From Planctomycetota bacterium (GTDB taxonomy: Bacteria; Planctomycetota; Planctomycetia; Pirellulales; UBA1268): a stretch of 56,094 bases of DNA. The DNA lies in contig VGZO01000028.1 of assembly GCA_016872555.1 (NCBI GenBank), positions 1 to 56,094 on the forward strand, in the 5' to 3' direction. The notes below the pieces were generated by a model. The model did no database searches. It was not told the DNA's origin and saw nothing but the letters and a program-made list of their open reading frames with translations. The translations under genes and the position numbers were made by a program. This document shows, piece by piece, positions 43,011-52,573 of this stretch; positions within the stretch are counted from its first letter, which is position 1; each line of letters starts with the position of its first letter.

Positions 43011-45611
43011 TCACTGGCGCGACAGCGCCTCGTCGAGGTTGAGGATCGCCAGGCAGACGGCGGCCAGCGCCGCATGCTCGACGGAGTCGAGCGCCGGATC
43101 GCGCGGGCTCGCCCCGACGCTCACCAGCGCCGCCGCTGCCGCCGGGTCGGCGGCATACAGCTCGCGCTGGCGGCGGTGCATCCGCGACAGGACCGCGAGG
43201 TCGGTGGCCGTCGCCGGCCGGCCGACGACCAGCGCCACGGCGCGGCCGATCCGCCCTTCGGCGTCGCCCGCCGCACCCCACGCGCGGGCCGCCAGCGCCC
43301 GGGCCGCCTCGACCCAGGTGGGATCGTTGAGCGTCGTCAGCGCGTGCAGCGGCGTCGAGGTGACGGCGCCGCGGACCCGGCAGGTCTGGCGGTTGGCGGC
43401 GTCGAACATGTTGGCCGGGCTCACCGTCCTCCGCCAAAACGTGTACAGGCTGCGGCGGTAGAGGTCGGCGCCCTGCGACAGCGGGTAGGTGAAGTCGCGT
43501 TCCTTGGTGATCGCCAGCGACTCCCAGATGCCGTCGGGCTGGTAGGGATACACCGGCGCACCGCCGACGCGCCGGTCGAGGAGCCCCGCCGCCGCCAGCG
43601 CCTGGTCGCGGAGGACCGGCGCCGGCATCCGGAACCGGCCGGCGCGGGCCAGGAGCCGGTTCTCCGGGTCGAGCGCCAGGTGCGCGGGCGTCACCCGGCT
43701 GGATTGCCGGTAGGTGGCGCTGGTGACGATCAGCCGGTGGATCCGCTTCTGGCTCCAGCCGCCGTCGCGGAACTCGACGGCGAGCCAATCGAGCAGGTCC
43801 CGATGGCGCGGGAACTCCCCCTGGACGCCGAAGTCCTCGGCGGTCTTCACCAGCCCGATCCCGAAGAAGTGCTGCCAGATCCGGTTGACGTGGACCCGGG
43901 CGGTGAGCGGCTGCTCGGGCAGGAACAGCCACGTCGCCAACCCGAGGCGATTGGCCGGCACCCCCGCCGGCAGCGGCGGCAGGAACGCCGGTGGCGCGAA
44001 GGACAGCGCCTCGCCTTCCGGGGAGAGATAGTCGCCGCGGCCGAGGAGCCGCGTCTGGCGCGGCCGCTCGTCGCTCATCACCATCACGCGCGGGATCCGG
44101 TCGGCGCGGTACGCGGCCAGCTCGCCGCGGAGATCGTCGGCCTGCTTGACGGCCGGCTGCGCGCCGACCACGGAGCGCTTCACCGTGTCGTCGAACTGCC
44201 GGCGCAGGTCGGACTCGATCGCCTGCTTGTCCTCCGCGGAGCGCTCGCCGTCAGGTTTGGTCAGCTTGGCCACGAGCGCCTCGGGCAGCCCGCGGCCCTC
44301 CGCGCCCCCTGCCAGGACCCCGGCCTTCCAGCCGGCGAAGGCCGCCTCGACGATCGGCCGGGCGGCCTCGTCGGCGGCGGCGATCCGCTTCTCGTAGTCG
44401 GCGATCGCGGCCGTGTTCTCGGCCGATGGCACCTCGACCACGGGGGGGGCGACGCGGATCCGCGCCGAGAAATACTGCGGCGCGCCAGATTCGGGCACGC
44501 GGTTGAAGGCGTCGAGGAGCCGATAGTAGTCGGTCTGTGTGAGCGGGTCGTATTTGTGGTCGTGGCACTGGGCGCAGGCCATCGTCAACCCCAGCCAGGT
44601 CGTGGCCGTGGTGTCGACGCGGTCGAAGAGGTTGTTGAAGCGCTGCTCCTCGGCGATCGCGCCCCCCTCGCCGTTGAGGAGATGGTTGCGGTTGAAGCCG
44701 CTGGCGATCCGCTGGTCGACCGTCGCCGAGTCGAGGAGGTCGCCGGCGAGCTGCTCGATCGTGAACCGGTCGAAGGGCAGGTCGTCGTTGAGCGCCTTGA
44801 CGACCCAGTCGCGCCACAGCCATTGCCAGGTGTCGCCGTCCTGCTGGAACCCGTTGCTGTCGGCGTAGCGCGCCGCGTCGAGCCACGGCAGCGCCATCCG
44901 CTCACCGTAGTGGGGGCTGGCAAGGAGCCGGTCGACGAGGTGCTCGTAGGCGGACGGATCGGGATCGGCGACGAAGGCGGCGACTTCCTCGGGCGTGGGG
45001 GGGAGGCCGATCATGTCGGCGTGGAGCCGGCGGATGAGCGTGGGCCGGTCGGCCGCGGGGGACGGCGCGAGCCCCGTGCCGCCGAGGCCGTCGAGGACGA
45101 ACGCGTCGATCGGGTTGGCCGGCCAGCCGGCCGGCGGGGCGGAGGGCTGCGGCACCGCCGGGCGCCGCGGCGCCACGAACGCCCAGTGCTCGGCGTAGGG
45201 CGCGCCGGCGGCGATCCAGCGGCCGAGGATCTCCTTCTGTTCGGCCGATAGCCGGCGGTTCGAGGCCGGCGTCGGCATCACCACCTCGGGGTCGGTCGAG
45301 TGGATCCGCTCGAGGAGGCCGCTCGCCCCCGGCTCCCCGGGGACGATCGCCCGCGCGGCGAAGGCGGCGTCGCGAGCGTCGAGCCGCAGGTCGGCCTGCC
45401 GCTTGGCGGCGTCCTGGCCATGGCAGGCGAAGCAGTTCTCGGCCAGGATGGGGCGGATATCGCGGTTGAAGTCGGGCGCCGCAGGCTCGGCGGCGACGGC
45501 GATGGCGCTCGCCGCCAGGGCCGCCGCCAGCGCGGCAGGCCACGGCACCGCGGAGCACCGCGGCGTCCGGTGGTGACCACGCCGAATCGAGCCTGCTCCG
45601 GTCGCGCGCAT
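43011..45611 (-). CDS. PSD1/DUF1549/DUF1553 protein with cytochrome c domain
   Basis: An 866-residue secreted protein. The signal region (PWPAALAAALAASAIAVA) is followed by a cytochrome-c-like PSC1 domain (haem motif C60-FAC-H64), DUF1549 (about 150-350, NPIDAFVLDGLG, PWLDAARYADSNGFQQDGD) containing a second CxxCH, CAQCHDHKYDPL at about 345, and DUF1553 (about 600-860, ANRLGLATWLFLPEQPLTAR and RVHVNRIWQHFFGIGLV). These are the most expanded protein families of planctomycetes; their role is unknown. The start ATG shares its CATG with the ATG of the divergent flavoprotein, so either start could be internal; GTG codon 22 (45548) is an alternative. Confidence 0.93.
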   Translation of the reverse strand: MRATGAGSIRRGHHRTPRCSAVPWPAALAAALAASAIAVAAEPAAPDFNRDIRPILAENCFACHGQDAAKRQADLRLDARDAAFAARAIVPGEPGASGLLERIHSTDPEVVMPTPASNRRLSAEQKEILGRWIAAGAPYAEHWAFVAPRRPAVPQPSAPPAGWPANPIDAFVLDGLGGTGLAPSPAADRPTLIRRLHADMIGLPPTPEEVAAFVADPDPSAYEHLVDRLLASPHYGERMALPWLDAARYADSNGFQQDGDTWQWLWRDWVVKALNDDLPFDRFTIEQLAGDLLDSATVDQRIASGFNRNHLLNGEGGAIAEEQRFNNLFDRVDTTATTWLGLTMACAQCHDHKYDPLTQTDYYRLLDAFNRVPESGAPQYFSARIRVAPPVVEVPSAENTAAIADYEKRIAAADEAARPIVEAAFAGWKAGVLAGGAEGRGLPEALVAKLTKPDGERSAEDKQAIESDLRRQFDDTVKRSVVGAQPAVKQADDLRGELAAYRADRIPRVMVMSDERPRQTRLLGRGDYLSPEGEALSFAPPAFLPPLPAGVPANRLGLATWLFLPEQPLTARVHVNRIWQHFFGIGLVKTAEDFGVQGEFPRHRDLLDWLAVEFRDGGWSQKRIHRLIVTSATYRQSSRVTPAHLALDPENRLLARAGRFRMPAPVLRDQALAAAGLLDRRVGGAPVYPYQPDGIWESLAITKERDFTYPLSQGADLYRRSLYTFWRRTVSPANMFDAANRQTCRVRGAVTSTPLHALTTLNDPTWVEAARALAARAWGAAGDAEGRIGRAVALVVGRPATATDLAVLSRMHRRQRELYAADPAAAAALVSVGASPRDPALDSVEHAALAAVCLAILNLDEALSRQ

Positions 45612-46899
45612 GACACTTTCAGAATACCACCCGCCGGACGGGGGTGGAGCGGCATTGCCCGGGGCCGACGTGATCGTCGTCGGGGCGGGCGCGGCCGGCC
45701 TGTTCGCCGCGACCTGGGCGGCGCGGACGCAGCGTGCCCTGGGGAGGGGCGTGTCGGTGGTCGCCCTCGACGGTGCCCGGCGCCTCGGGGCGAAGATCCT
45801 CGTCTCCGGCGGCGGGCGCTGCAACGTCACCCACCGGCAGGTCAGCGAACGCGACTTCGCCGGCAGCACGCCGCCGGCGATCCGCAAGGTGCTCGGCCGG
45901 TTCGGCGTCGAAGAGACGACCACCTTCTTCCGCGAGCTGGGGGTCGGGTTCGCGCTCGAGGCCGAGACCGGCAAGCTCTTCCCCGCGACCGACTCGGCGC
46001 GGACGATCCTCGACGCGCTGCTGTCGGCGGCGCGGATCGCGGGGGTGCGGCTCGTCCACCCGGCGCCGGTCACGGCGCTGTCCCACGGCGACGACGGCTT
46101 TCGCGTCGTCTCCGCTGCCGGGGTGTTCGTCGCCCCGCGCGTGATCCTCTGCACCGGTGGAAAGTCGCTCCCCAAGAGCGGCTCCGACGGCTCGGGGTTC
46201 GCGCTTGCCGAATCCCTCGGCCACTCACTCGCCCGCCCGCTCGTGCCGGCGCTGGTCCCCTTGGTGCTCCCCGGGGACCACTGGATCCGGACCCTCTCCG
46301 GCCTCGCGCTCCCCTGCCGGTTCCGGCTGGTGTCGGAGGCCGGCAAGACGCTCGCCGAGAGCGCCGGCGCCACGCTCTGCACCCACACCGGCCTGTCGGG
46401 GCCGGCGACGCTCGACATCAGCCGTCACTGGCTCGTGTCGCGCGTCCACCTGCCCGCCGCGCGCCTCCTCCTCGACTGGCTCCCCGACGTCGACGGCGCG
46501 GCGCTCGAGACGCTGCTCGTCGGCGCCGGCGCGCGGGGGGTGCTCGCCGCACTCAAGCCCTGGTTGTCCGAGCGGCTCGTGCGCGGGCTGTGCTCCGAGG
46601 CGGCCGCGCCGCCGACGGGCGACCTGCCGCGCGACGCGCGGAAGCGACTCGTCGCCGTGATCAAAGGGACGGTCCTGCCGGTCACGGGAGACCGCGGCTG
46701 GAACGTCGCCGAGGCGACGGCCGGCGGCGTGCCGCTGGCGGAGGTGCGCCTCGACTCGATGGAGAGCCGGTGCTGCCCGGGGCTCCATCTCGCCGGCGAG
46801 GTCCTCGACGTCGACGGCCGGATCGGCGGCTTCAATTTCCAGTGGGCCTGGGCGAGCGCCTTCGTCGCCGGCTGCGCCGCGGGAGGGGTCGGCGCGTGA
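45610..46899 (+). CDS. FAD-dependent oxidoreductase, BaiN/HI0933 family
   Basis: A 429-residue flavoprotein. The FAD Rossmann motif VIVVGAGAAGLFAATWAAR (about 20-38) and the family hallmark GAKILVSGGGRCNVTHRQ identify the HI0933/BaiN group; the second domain contains TGLSGPATLDIS, and the C-terminal AGEVLDVDGRIGGFNFQWAW closes the FAD site. Members include bile-acid 7-dehydroxylation enzymes, but most are uncharacterised. The start at ATG 45610 overlaps by one CATG with the start of the divergent DUF1549 gene; a GTG at 45670 sits exactly before the Rossmann motif and is an alternative, so the first 20 residues are uncertain. Confidence 0.88.
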   Translation: MTLSEYHPPDGGGAALPGADVIVVGAGAAGLFAATWAARTQRALGRGVSVVALDGARRLGAKILVSGGGRCNVTHRQVSERDFAGSTPPAIRKVLGRFGVEETTTFFRELGVGFALEAETGKLFPATDSARTILDALLSAARIAGVRLVHPAPVTALSHGDDGFRVVSAAGVFVAPRVILCTGGKSLPKSGSDGSGFALAESLGHSLARPLVPALVPLVLPGDHWIRTLSGLALPCRFRLVSEAGKTLAESAGATLCTHTGLSGPATLDISRHWLVSRVHLPAARLLLDWLPDVDGAALETLLVGAGARGVLAALKPWLSERLVRGLCSEAAAPPTGDLPRDARKRLVAVIKGTVLPVTGDRGWNVAEATAGGVPLAEVRLDSMESRCCPGLHLAGEVLDVDGRIGGFNFQWAWASAFVAGCAAGGVGA

Positions 46900-46935
46900 G
46901 CCCGGCGGAGTGCCGACGGCCGTGTGGACGATCCG

Positions 46936-48048
46936 CTACCCCGCCGCGCGGAGGCGCGGGCGCTCGGTGGCCGGCGCCGTGAGGAGGCCGAGGGCCGCAT
47001 CCCACACCGCCGCGACGGGGATCGACTCCATCGTCGCCTCCCCCGGCTCCCAGCGGAGGGCGCTGGTCGCCGGCTTGGGCCGGCGGCGTGGCTGTTGTAG
47101 CGCGCCGCGGACGACGACCGCCGGGGCGTCCCACGGGCACCAGTGGTTGGGATCGGTGGGGCCGACGAGGACCACCACCGGCGTGCCGTGGCTGGCGGCG
47201 ACGTGCACCGGCCCGCTGTCGACGCCGATGCACAGGTCCATCCGCGCAAGCAACGCGCCGAGGTGGGCGAGCGAGACGCGCTGCGACCAGTCGTGGGAAT
47301 GCCGGGCGGCGAGGGGCCCCGCGCGCTCGACGATCTGCCGGTGGAACGGCATCTGCGCGGGGGACCCGCAGAACACCACGTCGCAGTCGCGCTCGCGCAC
47401 CAGCCGCGCCACCAGCGCCCCCCAGCGCGCCTCGGGCCACTCGCGCTGCCAAGAGGTCGATTTCGGGCTCAGGAACACGCGCTTCCGGCCGGCGGGAACG
47501 AGGCTCTCGAGCGCCGCCACCGTCTCCCGGGCCGCCTCCGACACCCAGTTCTCATTGCGGCCGTCGTCGATCGCGATCCCGTCGGCCCGCAGCAGGTCGA
47601 GGAACAACTCCACCTCGTGGCGGTGCGGGGGAATGGCGACGGAGCGCGAGAGGAACGCCGCCCGGCCGCCGCCGGCGAAGCCGACGCGGTGGGGAATCCC
47701 CGCCAGCCACACCGGGAGGATGCTCGACAGGGCGCGCTTGAGGACGTAGGCCCGGGTGTAACGGCGCTCGCGGAGGCAGGCGGCGAGGCGGAACTGGTTG
47801 GTCAGCAGCACCGGCGCGAGGCGATGCCCGGGCCGGGGCAGATCCCAGGAGACGAGCCCGTCGTGGTACGGGCAGTCGGCGAGCACCGCCCCGGAGACCT
47901 TCTCGACGAGGACCTCGATCCGCGCCTCCGGATAGCGCGTCCGCAGGTTGCGCAGGAACGGGATCGCCATCACCGTGTCGCCGACGTAGCGCGTCCGGAC
48001 CACGAGGATCCGCTCGTCACGACCGCCGGACAGCAAGGGACGGGTCAT
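46936..48048 (-). CDS. Heptosyltransferase/GT9-family glycosyltransferase
   Basis: A 370-residue GT9 enzyme. RILVVRTRYVGDTVMAIPFLR (about 13-33) is the acceptor-side start of ADP-heptose:LPS heptosyltransferases, and the donor site shows DLCIGVDSGPVHVAASHGTPVVVLVGPTDPNHWCP. FLSPKSTSWQREWP replaces the common PGS...KxWP motif. It probably adds a heptose or related sugar to the LPS core. It lies away from the main polysaccharide block and 21 bp from bamA on the same strand; both are outer-membrane biogenesis genes, so co-expression is plausible. C-terminal 30 residues are low complexity. Confidence 0.9.
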   Translation of the reverse strand: MTRPLLSGGRDERILVVRTRYVGDTVMAIPFLRNLRTRYPEARIEVLVEKVSGAVLADCPYHDGLVSWDLPRPGHRLAPVLLTNQFRLAACLRERRYTRAYVLKRALSSILPVWLAGIPHRVGFAGGGRAAFLSRSVAIPPHRHEVELFLDLLRADGIAIDDGRNENWVSEAARETVAALESLVPAGRKRVFLSPKSTSWQREWPEARWGALVARLVRERDCDVVFCGSPAQMPFHRQIVERAGPLAARHSHDWSQRVSLAHLGALLARMDLCIGVDSGPVHVAASHGTPVVVLVGPTDPNHWCPWDAPAVVVRGALQQPRRRPKPATSALRWEPGEATMESIPVAAVWDAALGLLTAPATERPRLRAAG

Positions 48049-48069
48049 GGCGACGCGGCACGGAGGCGG

Positions 48070-51000
48070 TCAGCGGGCGAAGCCGACGAAGAAGCTGAAC
48101 AGCTGCTGGCTGTCTTCCGGGGCGTAGGCCACCGGGACGGCGAAGTCGAGCGCGATCGGCGCCGGGCCCATCGCCGGCAGCGTGATCCGCAGGCCGAACC
48201 CCGGGGCGACGCGGAAGTTGTTGATCGAGACGTTGCTCTCGACGGTACCGAAGTCGGTGAACACCACACCGCGGAGCGTGTCGTCGGCGGTGATCGGGAA
48301 CATGTACTCGACGGTGTTGAGCCACTGGAACGGACCGCCGACGATGGCCCCGTTTTGCCGCGGGCTCGCGCCGCGGAACACGAAGCCGCGGAGCGTGTTG
48401 TAGCCACCGGCAAAGAAGTTGTCGTAGGCCGGTGTGTCGGGGCCCGACATGCCGAGCACCGAGCCCACCGAGAGGACGTGGCGCCCCGAGCCGTCGGGGC
48501 GCTCGGCGAGGAGGAAGTACTGCCGCCCCTCGAGGATCCCGCGCGGGTAGACGAACGTCCCGATCACCTGCTCGAACTCGAACGTCACCAGGTGCCCCTG
48601 GGTGGGGAGGAACGGGCTGTCGCGCGTGTCGTGGATGATGCCGCCGCTGAAGCCGTACACCGAGTTGGTGCCGACCATGTTGACGATGTCGGGGGCGAGG
48701 ACGCGCGGGTTGAAGATGTCGACGCTCTCGCCGCGGAAACCGGCGTTGACCGACAGGTCGGGGGCGAAGGCGAACTGGTAGCCGAGGCCGACGCGGCCGC
48801 CGACGCGCGCCTCGGCCCAGTCGTAGAAGTAGCGTGTGTAGTAGCTGGCGCTGGTCGACAGGCCGATCCGCGTGTCGAACAGGTATGGCTCCTGGAACGT
48901 CGCCGTGTAGCGCTGCAGCTGCGTGCCGGGGGCGGCCTCGAGGCGGAAGCGCTGCCCCGCGCCGCGGAAGGCGACGCCGTTGCGGATGTCGTCCCAGCTG
49001 CGCGGCAGCCGGAAGAGGTCGAAGTTCTGCTCGTCGACGACGATGTTGCCGACGAGGCCGGCGTTGGAGTTGACGCCGGCGCCGATCATCAGACGGCCGG
49101 TCTGCGTCTCCTCGGCGTCGACGTCGACGATCACGTAGGGCTCGGTGCCGGGAAACACCTGCAGCGGCGGCGGTCCGCCGAAGTCGGGCACGGCCGGCGC
49201 GCCCGGGAACGGCGCCATCCCGGGAGCGACCGGGGGGAGCATTCCCGGCTGCACGGCCTGGGCGGGAACGACCGGCGCGAACGGCTGGAACGGCCCGCCG
49301 GCCTGCTGCACGCCGGGAGCCTGCTGCGGAGCGACGGTCCGACCGTAGTCGACCGCCTCGGGGCCGGTCGGCGCCAGGGCCGTGCCCCCCCACGGTCCGG
49401 CGGGGACGGGAGCGGGGCCCGGCGCGGGCACGACCGGCACGCCGAACGACGACGGGCCGGGAGCCTGGGCATAGCGCGGGGCGGGCTGACCGGCGTAGCT
49501 CGCCGGCGGCACCTGCTGGTAGCGCGGGGCGGCGGGCGGAGGGGAGGCGCCGGGGCTCTGGCCACGCCACACCTGCCGCGGCGGCGCCACGGGCGCGGTG
49601 GGCGGCGCCGAGCGCTCGGCGGGATTGCCGGGCGCGGCGGCCTGCCCGGCGGTCGCCTCGGGGACGAGGTCCCCTTCGAGCACCAGGTCGATCACCTCGT
49701 CGGCCGGCTCGCCGTCGGGGCTCTGGCCGCGGAAGCCGGGGCGGGCAGGATCGCGGGCGATCTGCTCGCGCTCCAGTTCGCCCGGGTCGGGCTTGCTGAA
49801 GGCGATCCGCGGCCCCTCCCCCTTGGAGGCATCGGTGAGGAACAGGCTGCTCGACTTGAGGCGGCGCTCGTCCTCGCGGAGCTTGCGGATGTCGAGGATG
49901 TCGCCGGGGCGGAGCGACAGCCGGTTGAGGATCGTGGCGTGGCGCGTGTGGGGATGCTCGCCGCGGATCCGGACGTTGATCTTCCCGACGCGGTAGCGCT
50001 GCCCCTCGGCGACGCTGTACACCAAGTCGAGCTGACCCGGTTCCTCGAGAAACCGCGGATCGGCGCGGATGTCGGCGAAGACGAAGCCGCGGCCGCCGTA
50101 GATGTCGCGGATCAGCCCCAGGTCGGCGTCCATCTTCGCCTGGTTGAACGGCTCGCCGCTCGTGAGCTTGAGGTCGCGGGAGAGGAACTCGCTCTTGAAC
50201 CGGCTGTTGCCGATGAACGAGACGTTGCGCACCGAGTAGCGCGGCCCTTCGTTGATCACGAAGGTCAGCAGGGTCCAGTCGCGGCCGGCGCCGTGGACGA
50301 CCTGCAATTCGCGGCCGACGCGCGCCTGGAAGAAACCGAGGCTGCGGTAGTAGGCGGTGAGGACGTCGACGTCTTCGTCGATCTTCTGCCGGTCGACGTC
50401 GCCGCCGAGCAGCCAGAACACGCCGGGCTTCGACTTGATCTGCGTGAGCAGACGGGCGTCGCTGACGATCGTGTTGCCGACGAAGTCGGTCCACAGCGTC
50501 TTGCGGGAGCGCCCCTCGTCGATGAGGAACACCGCCCCCTTGTCGCCCGGCTTGTTGCCCTCGATCGTCGCGACACGGGCCGCGTCGTAGCCCTTCTCGT
50601 GGTAGAAGGCCTCGAGCCGGCGCCGCGCCTCCTCGACGACGTAGGGATCCAGCGAGTCGCCGACGTCGATCTCGGCCTTCTTGCGCAGCGTGCGCGTCAT
50701 CACCGACTCGTTGCCCACGTAGCGGACGTAGCGGAGCATCGGCCGCTCGACCACCTGGAACACGACGACCGCCCCCTCGGCGCCGCGGATCACCTTCGGG
50801 TGGACGTCGACGAACTTCCGCGTGCGGTGGAGCGTGCGGACGTCCTCGGCGATCGCCTGCGGGTCGAAGGTCTGGCCGGCGCGGGTGGAGAGCTTGGGGA
50901 GCTTCGAGACCTCGGTGGCGTGGTTCCCCTCGATCCGGACCTCGATGATCCGCTCCCCCGCGGCGGGCTGGGCCGCGGTGTCGCCCGGCGGCGCGACGGC

Positions 51001-51219
51001 CGGTGCTCCCGGGGCGACCGGCGGCAGGGTTGCCACCGGCGCCGAGGGGGATCCGGGGGCGGCAGGCGCCGGCAGCGGCACGGGTGCCTGGGCGGCCGCG
51101 AACTGTCCTCCTGGCGGGAGGCCCAAGGCGGCGACGGTCGCCAGCACGGCCACGGTGATCCGGCCGACCGCGGAGCCGGCGGTCGGGCTGTTCGGCAGGT
51201 GGCGGTGGGACGACGGCAT
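48070..51219 (-). CDS. bamA: BamA/Omp85-family outer-membrane assembly protein with Pro/Ala/Gly-rich insertion
   Basis: A 1049-residue outer-membrane protein that inserts beta-barrels. After a signal peptide (ITVAVLATVAALGLPPGGQF) and a Pro/Ala linker, POTRA domains run from about 88 to 460 (ERIIEVRIEGNHATEVSKL, KLWTDFVGNTIVSDARLL-type units, RNVSFIGNSRFKSEFLSR, FVFADIRADPRFLEEPGQLDL). A linker of roughly 510-690 is a Pro/Ala/Gly/Gln-rich stretch without structure. The C-terminal half (about 700-1049) is an Omp85 barrel with LRGFVFRGASPRQ (VRGF motif) and ends FFVGFAR. A discernible surface sensor or spacer role of the insertion is unknown. The start is at ATG 51219, the first before the signal peptide. 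Confidence 0.95.
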   Translation of the reverse strand: MPSSHRHLPNSPTAGSAVGRITVAVLATVAALGLPPGGQFAAAQAPVPLPAPAAPGSPSAPVATLPPVAPGAPAVAPPGDTAAQPAAGERIIEVRIEGNHATEVSKLPKLSTRAGQTFDPQAIAEDVRTLHRTRKFVDVHPKVIRGAEGAVVVFQVVERPMLRYVRYVGNESVMTRTLRKKAEIDVGDSLDPYVVEEARRRLEAFYHEKGYDAARVATIEGNKPGDKGAVFLIDEGRSRKTLWTDFVGNTIVSDARLLTQIKSKPGVFWLLGGDVDRQKIDEDVDVLTAYYRSLGFFQARVGRELQVVHGAGRDWTLLTFVINEGPRYSVRNVSFIGNSRFKSEFLSRDLKLTSGEPFNQAKMDADLGLIRDIYGGRGFVFADIRADPRFLEEPGQLDLVYSVAEGQRYRVGKINVRIRGEHPHTRHATILNRLSLRPGDILDIRKLREDERRLKSSSLFLTDASKGEGPRIAFSKPDPGELEREQIARDPARPGFRGQSPDGEPADEVIDLVLEGDLVPEATAGQAAAPGNPAERSAPPTAPVAPPRQVWRGQSPGASPPPAAPRYQQVPPASYAGQPAPRYAQAPGPSSFGVPVVPAPGPAPVPAGPWGGTALAPTGPEAVDYGRTVAPQQAPGVQQAGGPFQPFAPVVPAQAVQPGMLPPVAPGMAPFPGAPAVPDFGGPPPLQVFPGTEPYVIVDVDAEETQTGRLMIGAGVNSNAGLVGNIVVDEQNFDLFRLPRSWDDIRNGVAFRGAGQRFRLEAAPGTQLQRYTATFQEPYLFDTRIGLSTSASYYTRYFYDWAEARVGGRVGLGYQFAFAPDLSVNAGFRGESVDIFNPRVLAPDIVNMVGTNSVYGFSGGIIHDTRDSPFLPTQGHLVTFEFEQVIGTFVYPRGILEGRQYFLLAERPDGSGRHVLSVGSVLGMSGPDTPAYDNFFAGGYNTLRGFVFRGASPRQNGAIVGGPFQWLNTVEYMFPITADDTLRGVVFTDFGTVESNVSINNFRVAPGFGLRITLPAMGPAPIALDFAVPVAYAPEDSQQLFSFFVGFAR

Positions 51220-51409
51220 GAGCTTGAGCGAGAGGCGGATCGGCCACGGGAGGAAGCGTCGGAGAGATAGCGGGGGCCCCGCGCCGCCACAAGGCGAACT
51301 CGCCGTCGATCGCCGTCAGCCCGGGAGCGGGTCGCTTGACGGTCGCCGTCGTCGAGCGGTACCGTTCCGTGCGTGCTCCCCCCGGGGGCCCGGTTCCCCG
51401 GTCTTGCCC

Positions 51410-52570
51410 ATGCCGCCAACGGTCATCGACCTGCGCCGTGCGGACGACCCTCGCGATGTCGTGCACCGTGCGGTGCAGATGCTCGCCGAGGGGCGCTGCG
51501 TCGGTTTTCCCACCGAGACCGACTACGTCGTCGCCGCAAATGTCCGCGATCCGGCGGCCGTGGGGAGGCTCACGGCACTCGTCGAGCCGCGCCGTGGCGA
51601 GCCGGAATTGTCGCTGGCGCTGAAGAGCGCCGACGAGGCGCTCGACTGGGCGCCGCACCTTCCCGCGCCCGTGCGTCGGCTGGCGCGGCGCTGCTGGCCG
51701 GGGCCGGTGGTCACGCTCGTCCGCGGTGACGCCCCTTTAGCCCTCGTCCACCGGCTCCCGGAGGCCGTTCGCCCGGCGCTGCTCGCCGATGGTCGGCTGC
51801 GCCTGCGCGTGCCGGGCCATCCGATGCTCGCCGAAAGCCTGCGGATGCTCGCCGGCCCGCTGGCACTGGCCGAGCCGCTCGTCGACGGCCGGAGCGCCAC
51901 CAGCGCCGCCGAGTTGCTGTCGCGCGTCGGCGACGGCGTCGGCCTGGTGATCGACGACGGCGGCGTCCGCTACCCGCAGGAGGCGACGACGATCACCGTC
52001 GCCGACGGGACGATGGAGGTCGTGCGGCCGGGGATCGTCGCCGCCGACACCCTCTGGCGCTTGTCGAGCCTGATGGTCCTGTTCGTGTGCACCGGCAACA
52101 CCTGCCGCAGCCCGATGGCGGAGGCCCAGTTCCGCCAGCTCGTCGCCGAGCGCCTCGGCTGCCGCGCCGACGAAATCGAGCAGCACGGCATCGTCGCCAT
52201 CAGCGCCGGCCTCGCCGCCTGGGCCGGGGCGCCGGCCAGCGCCGGCGCGCTCGAGGCGATGGCCGAGCTCGGTGCCGACCTGGCCGGCCACGAGAGCCAG
52301 CCGATCACCGACGCGCTCGTCCGCCAGGCCGACGTCATCCTGACGATGACCGCGTCGCACCGCACGGCCCTCCTCGCCCAGTTTCCCGAGGCGGGGGGGC
52401 GCGTGGAGATGCTGTCCCCCGACCGGCAGGACGTGAGCGACCCGATAGGCGGCCCGCTTCCCACTTACCGCGCCTGTGCGGCGCAGATCCGCGGGCATTT
52501 GCTCGCCCGGCTCGCTACACTACTCGACGCTCCATCCGGCCGGGATTCGGGTGGGAAGACACGGGAATGA
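51410..52570 (+). CDS. YrdC/Sua5-like domain fused to low-molecular-weight protein tyrosine phosphatase
   Basis: A 386-residue fusion. Residues ~1-220 are a Sua5/YrdC-type fold (RCVGFPTETDYVV, CWPGPVVTLVRGD, DDGGVRYPQEATTITVADG), but the key KxR and SxN motifs of threonylcarbamoyl-AMP synthase appear lost (EPRRGEPEL and LALAEPLVDG stand in their place), so tRNA-modifying activity is doubtful. Residues ~222-386 are an LMW-PTP with the P-loop C227-TGNTC-R233 and a general-acid Asp in SDPIGGPLPTY. An in-frame Met at 222 could start a free phosphatase. rpiB follows after 3 bp. A regulatory N-terminal domain for the phosphatase is inferred. Confidence 0.88.
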   Translation: MPPTVIDLRRADDPRDVVHRAVQMLAEGRCVGFPTETDYVVAANVRDPAAVGRLTALVEPRRGEPELSLALKSADEALDWAPHLPAPVRRLARRCWPGPVVTLVRGDAPLALVHRLPEAVRPALLADGRLRLRVPGHPMLAESLRMLAGPLALAEPLVDGRSATSAAELLSRVGDGVGLVIDDGGVRYPQEATTITVADGTMEVVRPGIVAADTLWRLSSLMVLFVCTGNTCRSPMAEAQFRQLVAERLGCRADEIEQHGIVAISAGLAAWAGAPASAGALEAMAELGADLAGHESQPITDALVRQADVILTMTASHRTALLAQFPEAGGRVEMLSPDRQDVSDPIGGPLPTYRACAAQIRGHLLARLATLLDAPSGRDSGGKTRE

Positions 52571-52573
52571 GCC

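Noticed and set aside
47143-51270. A 1375-codon open frame on the plus strand opposite bamA and the heptosyltransferase
   Set aside because: Its sequence is a mirror of the GC-rich minus-strand genes (Val/Asp/Glu/Gly-rich low complexity, no domains); bamA is unambiguous there.
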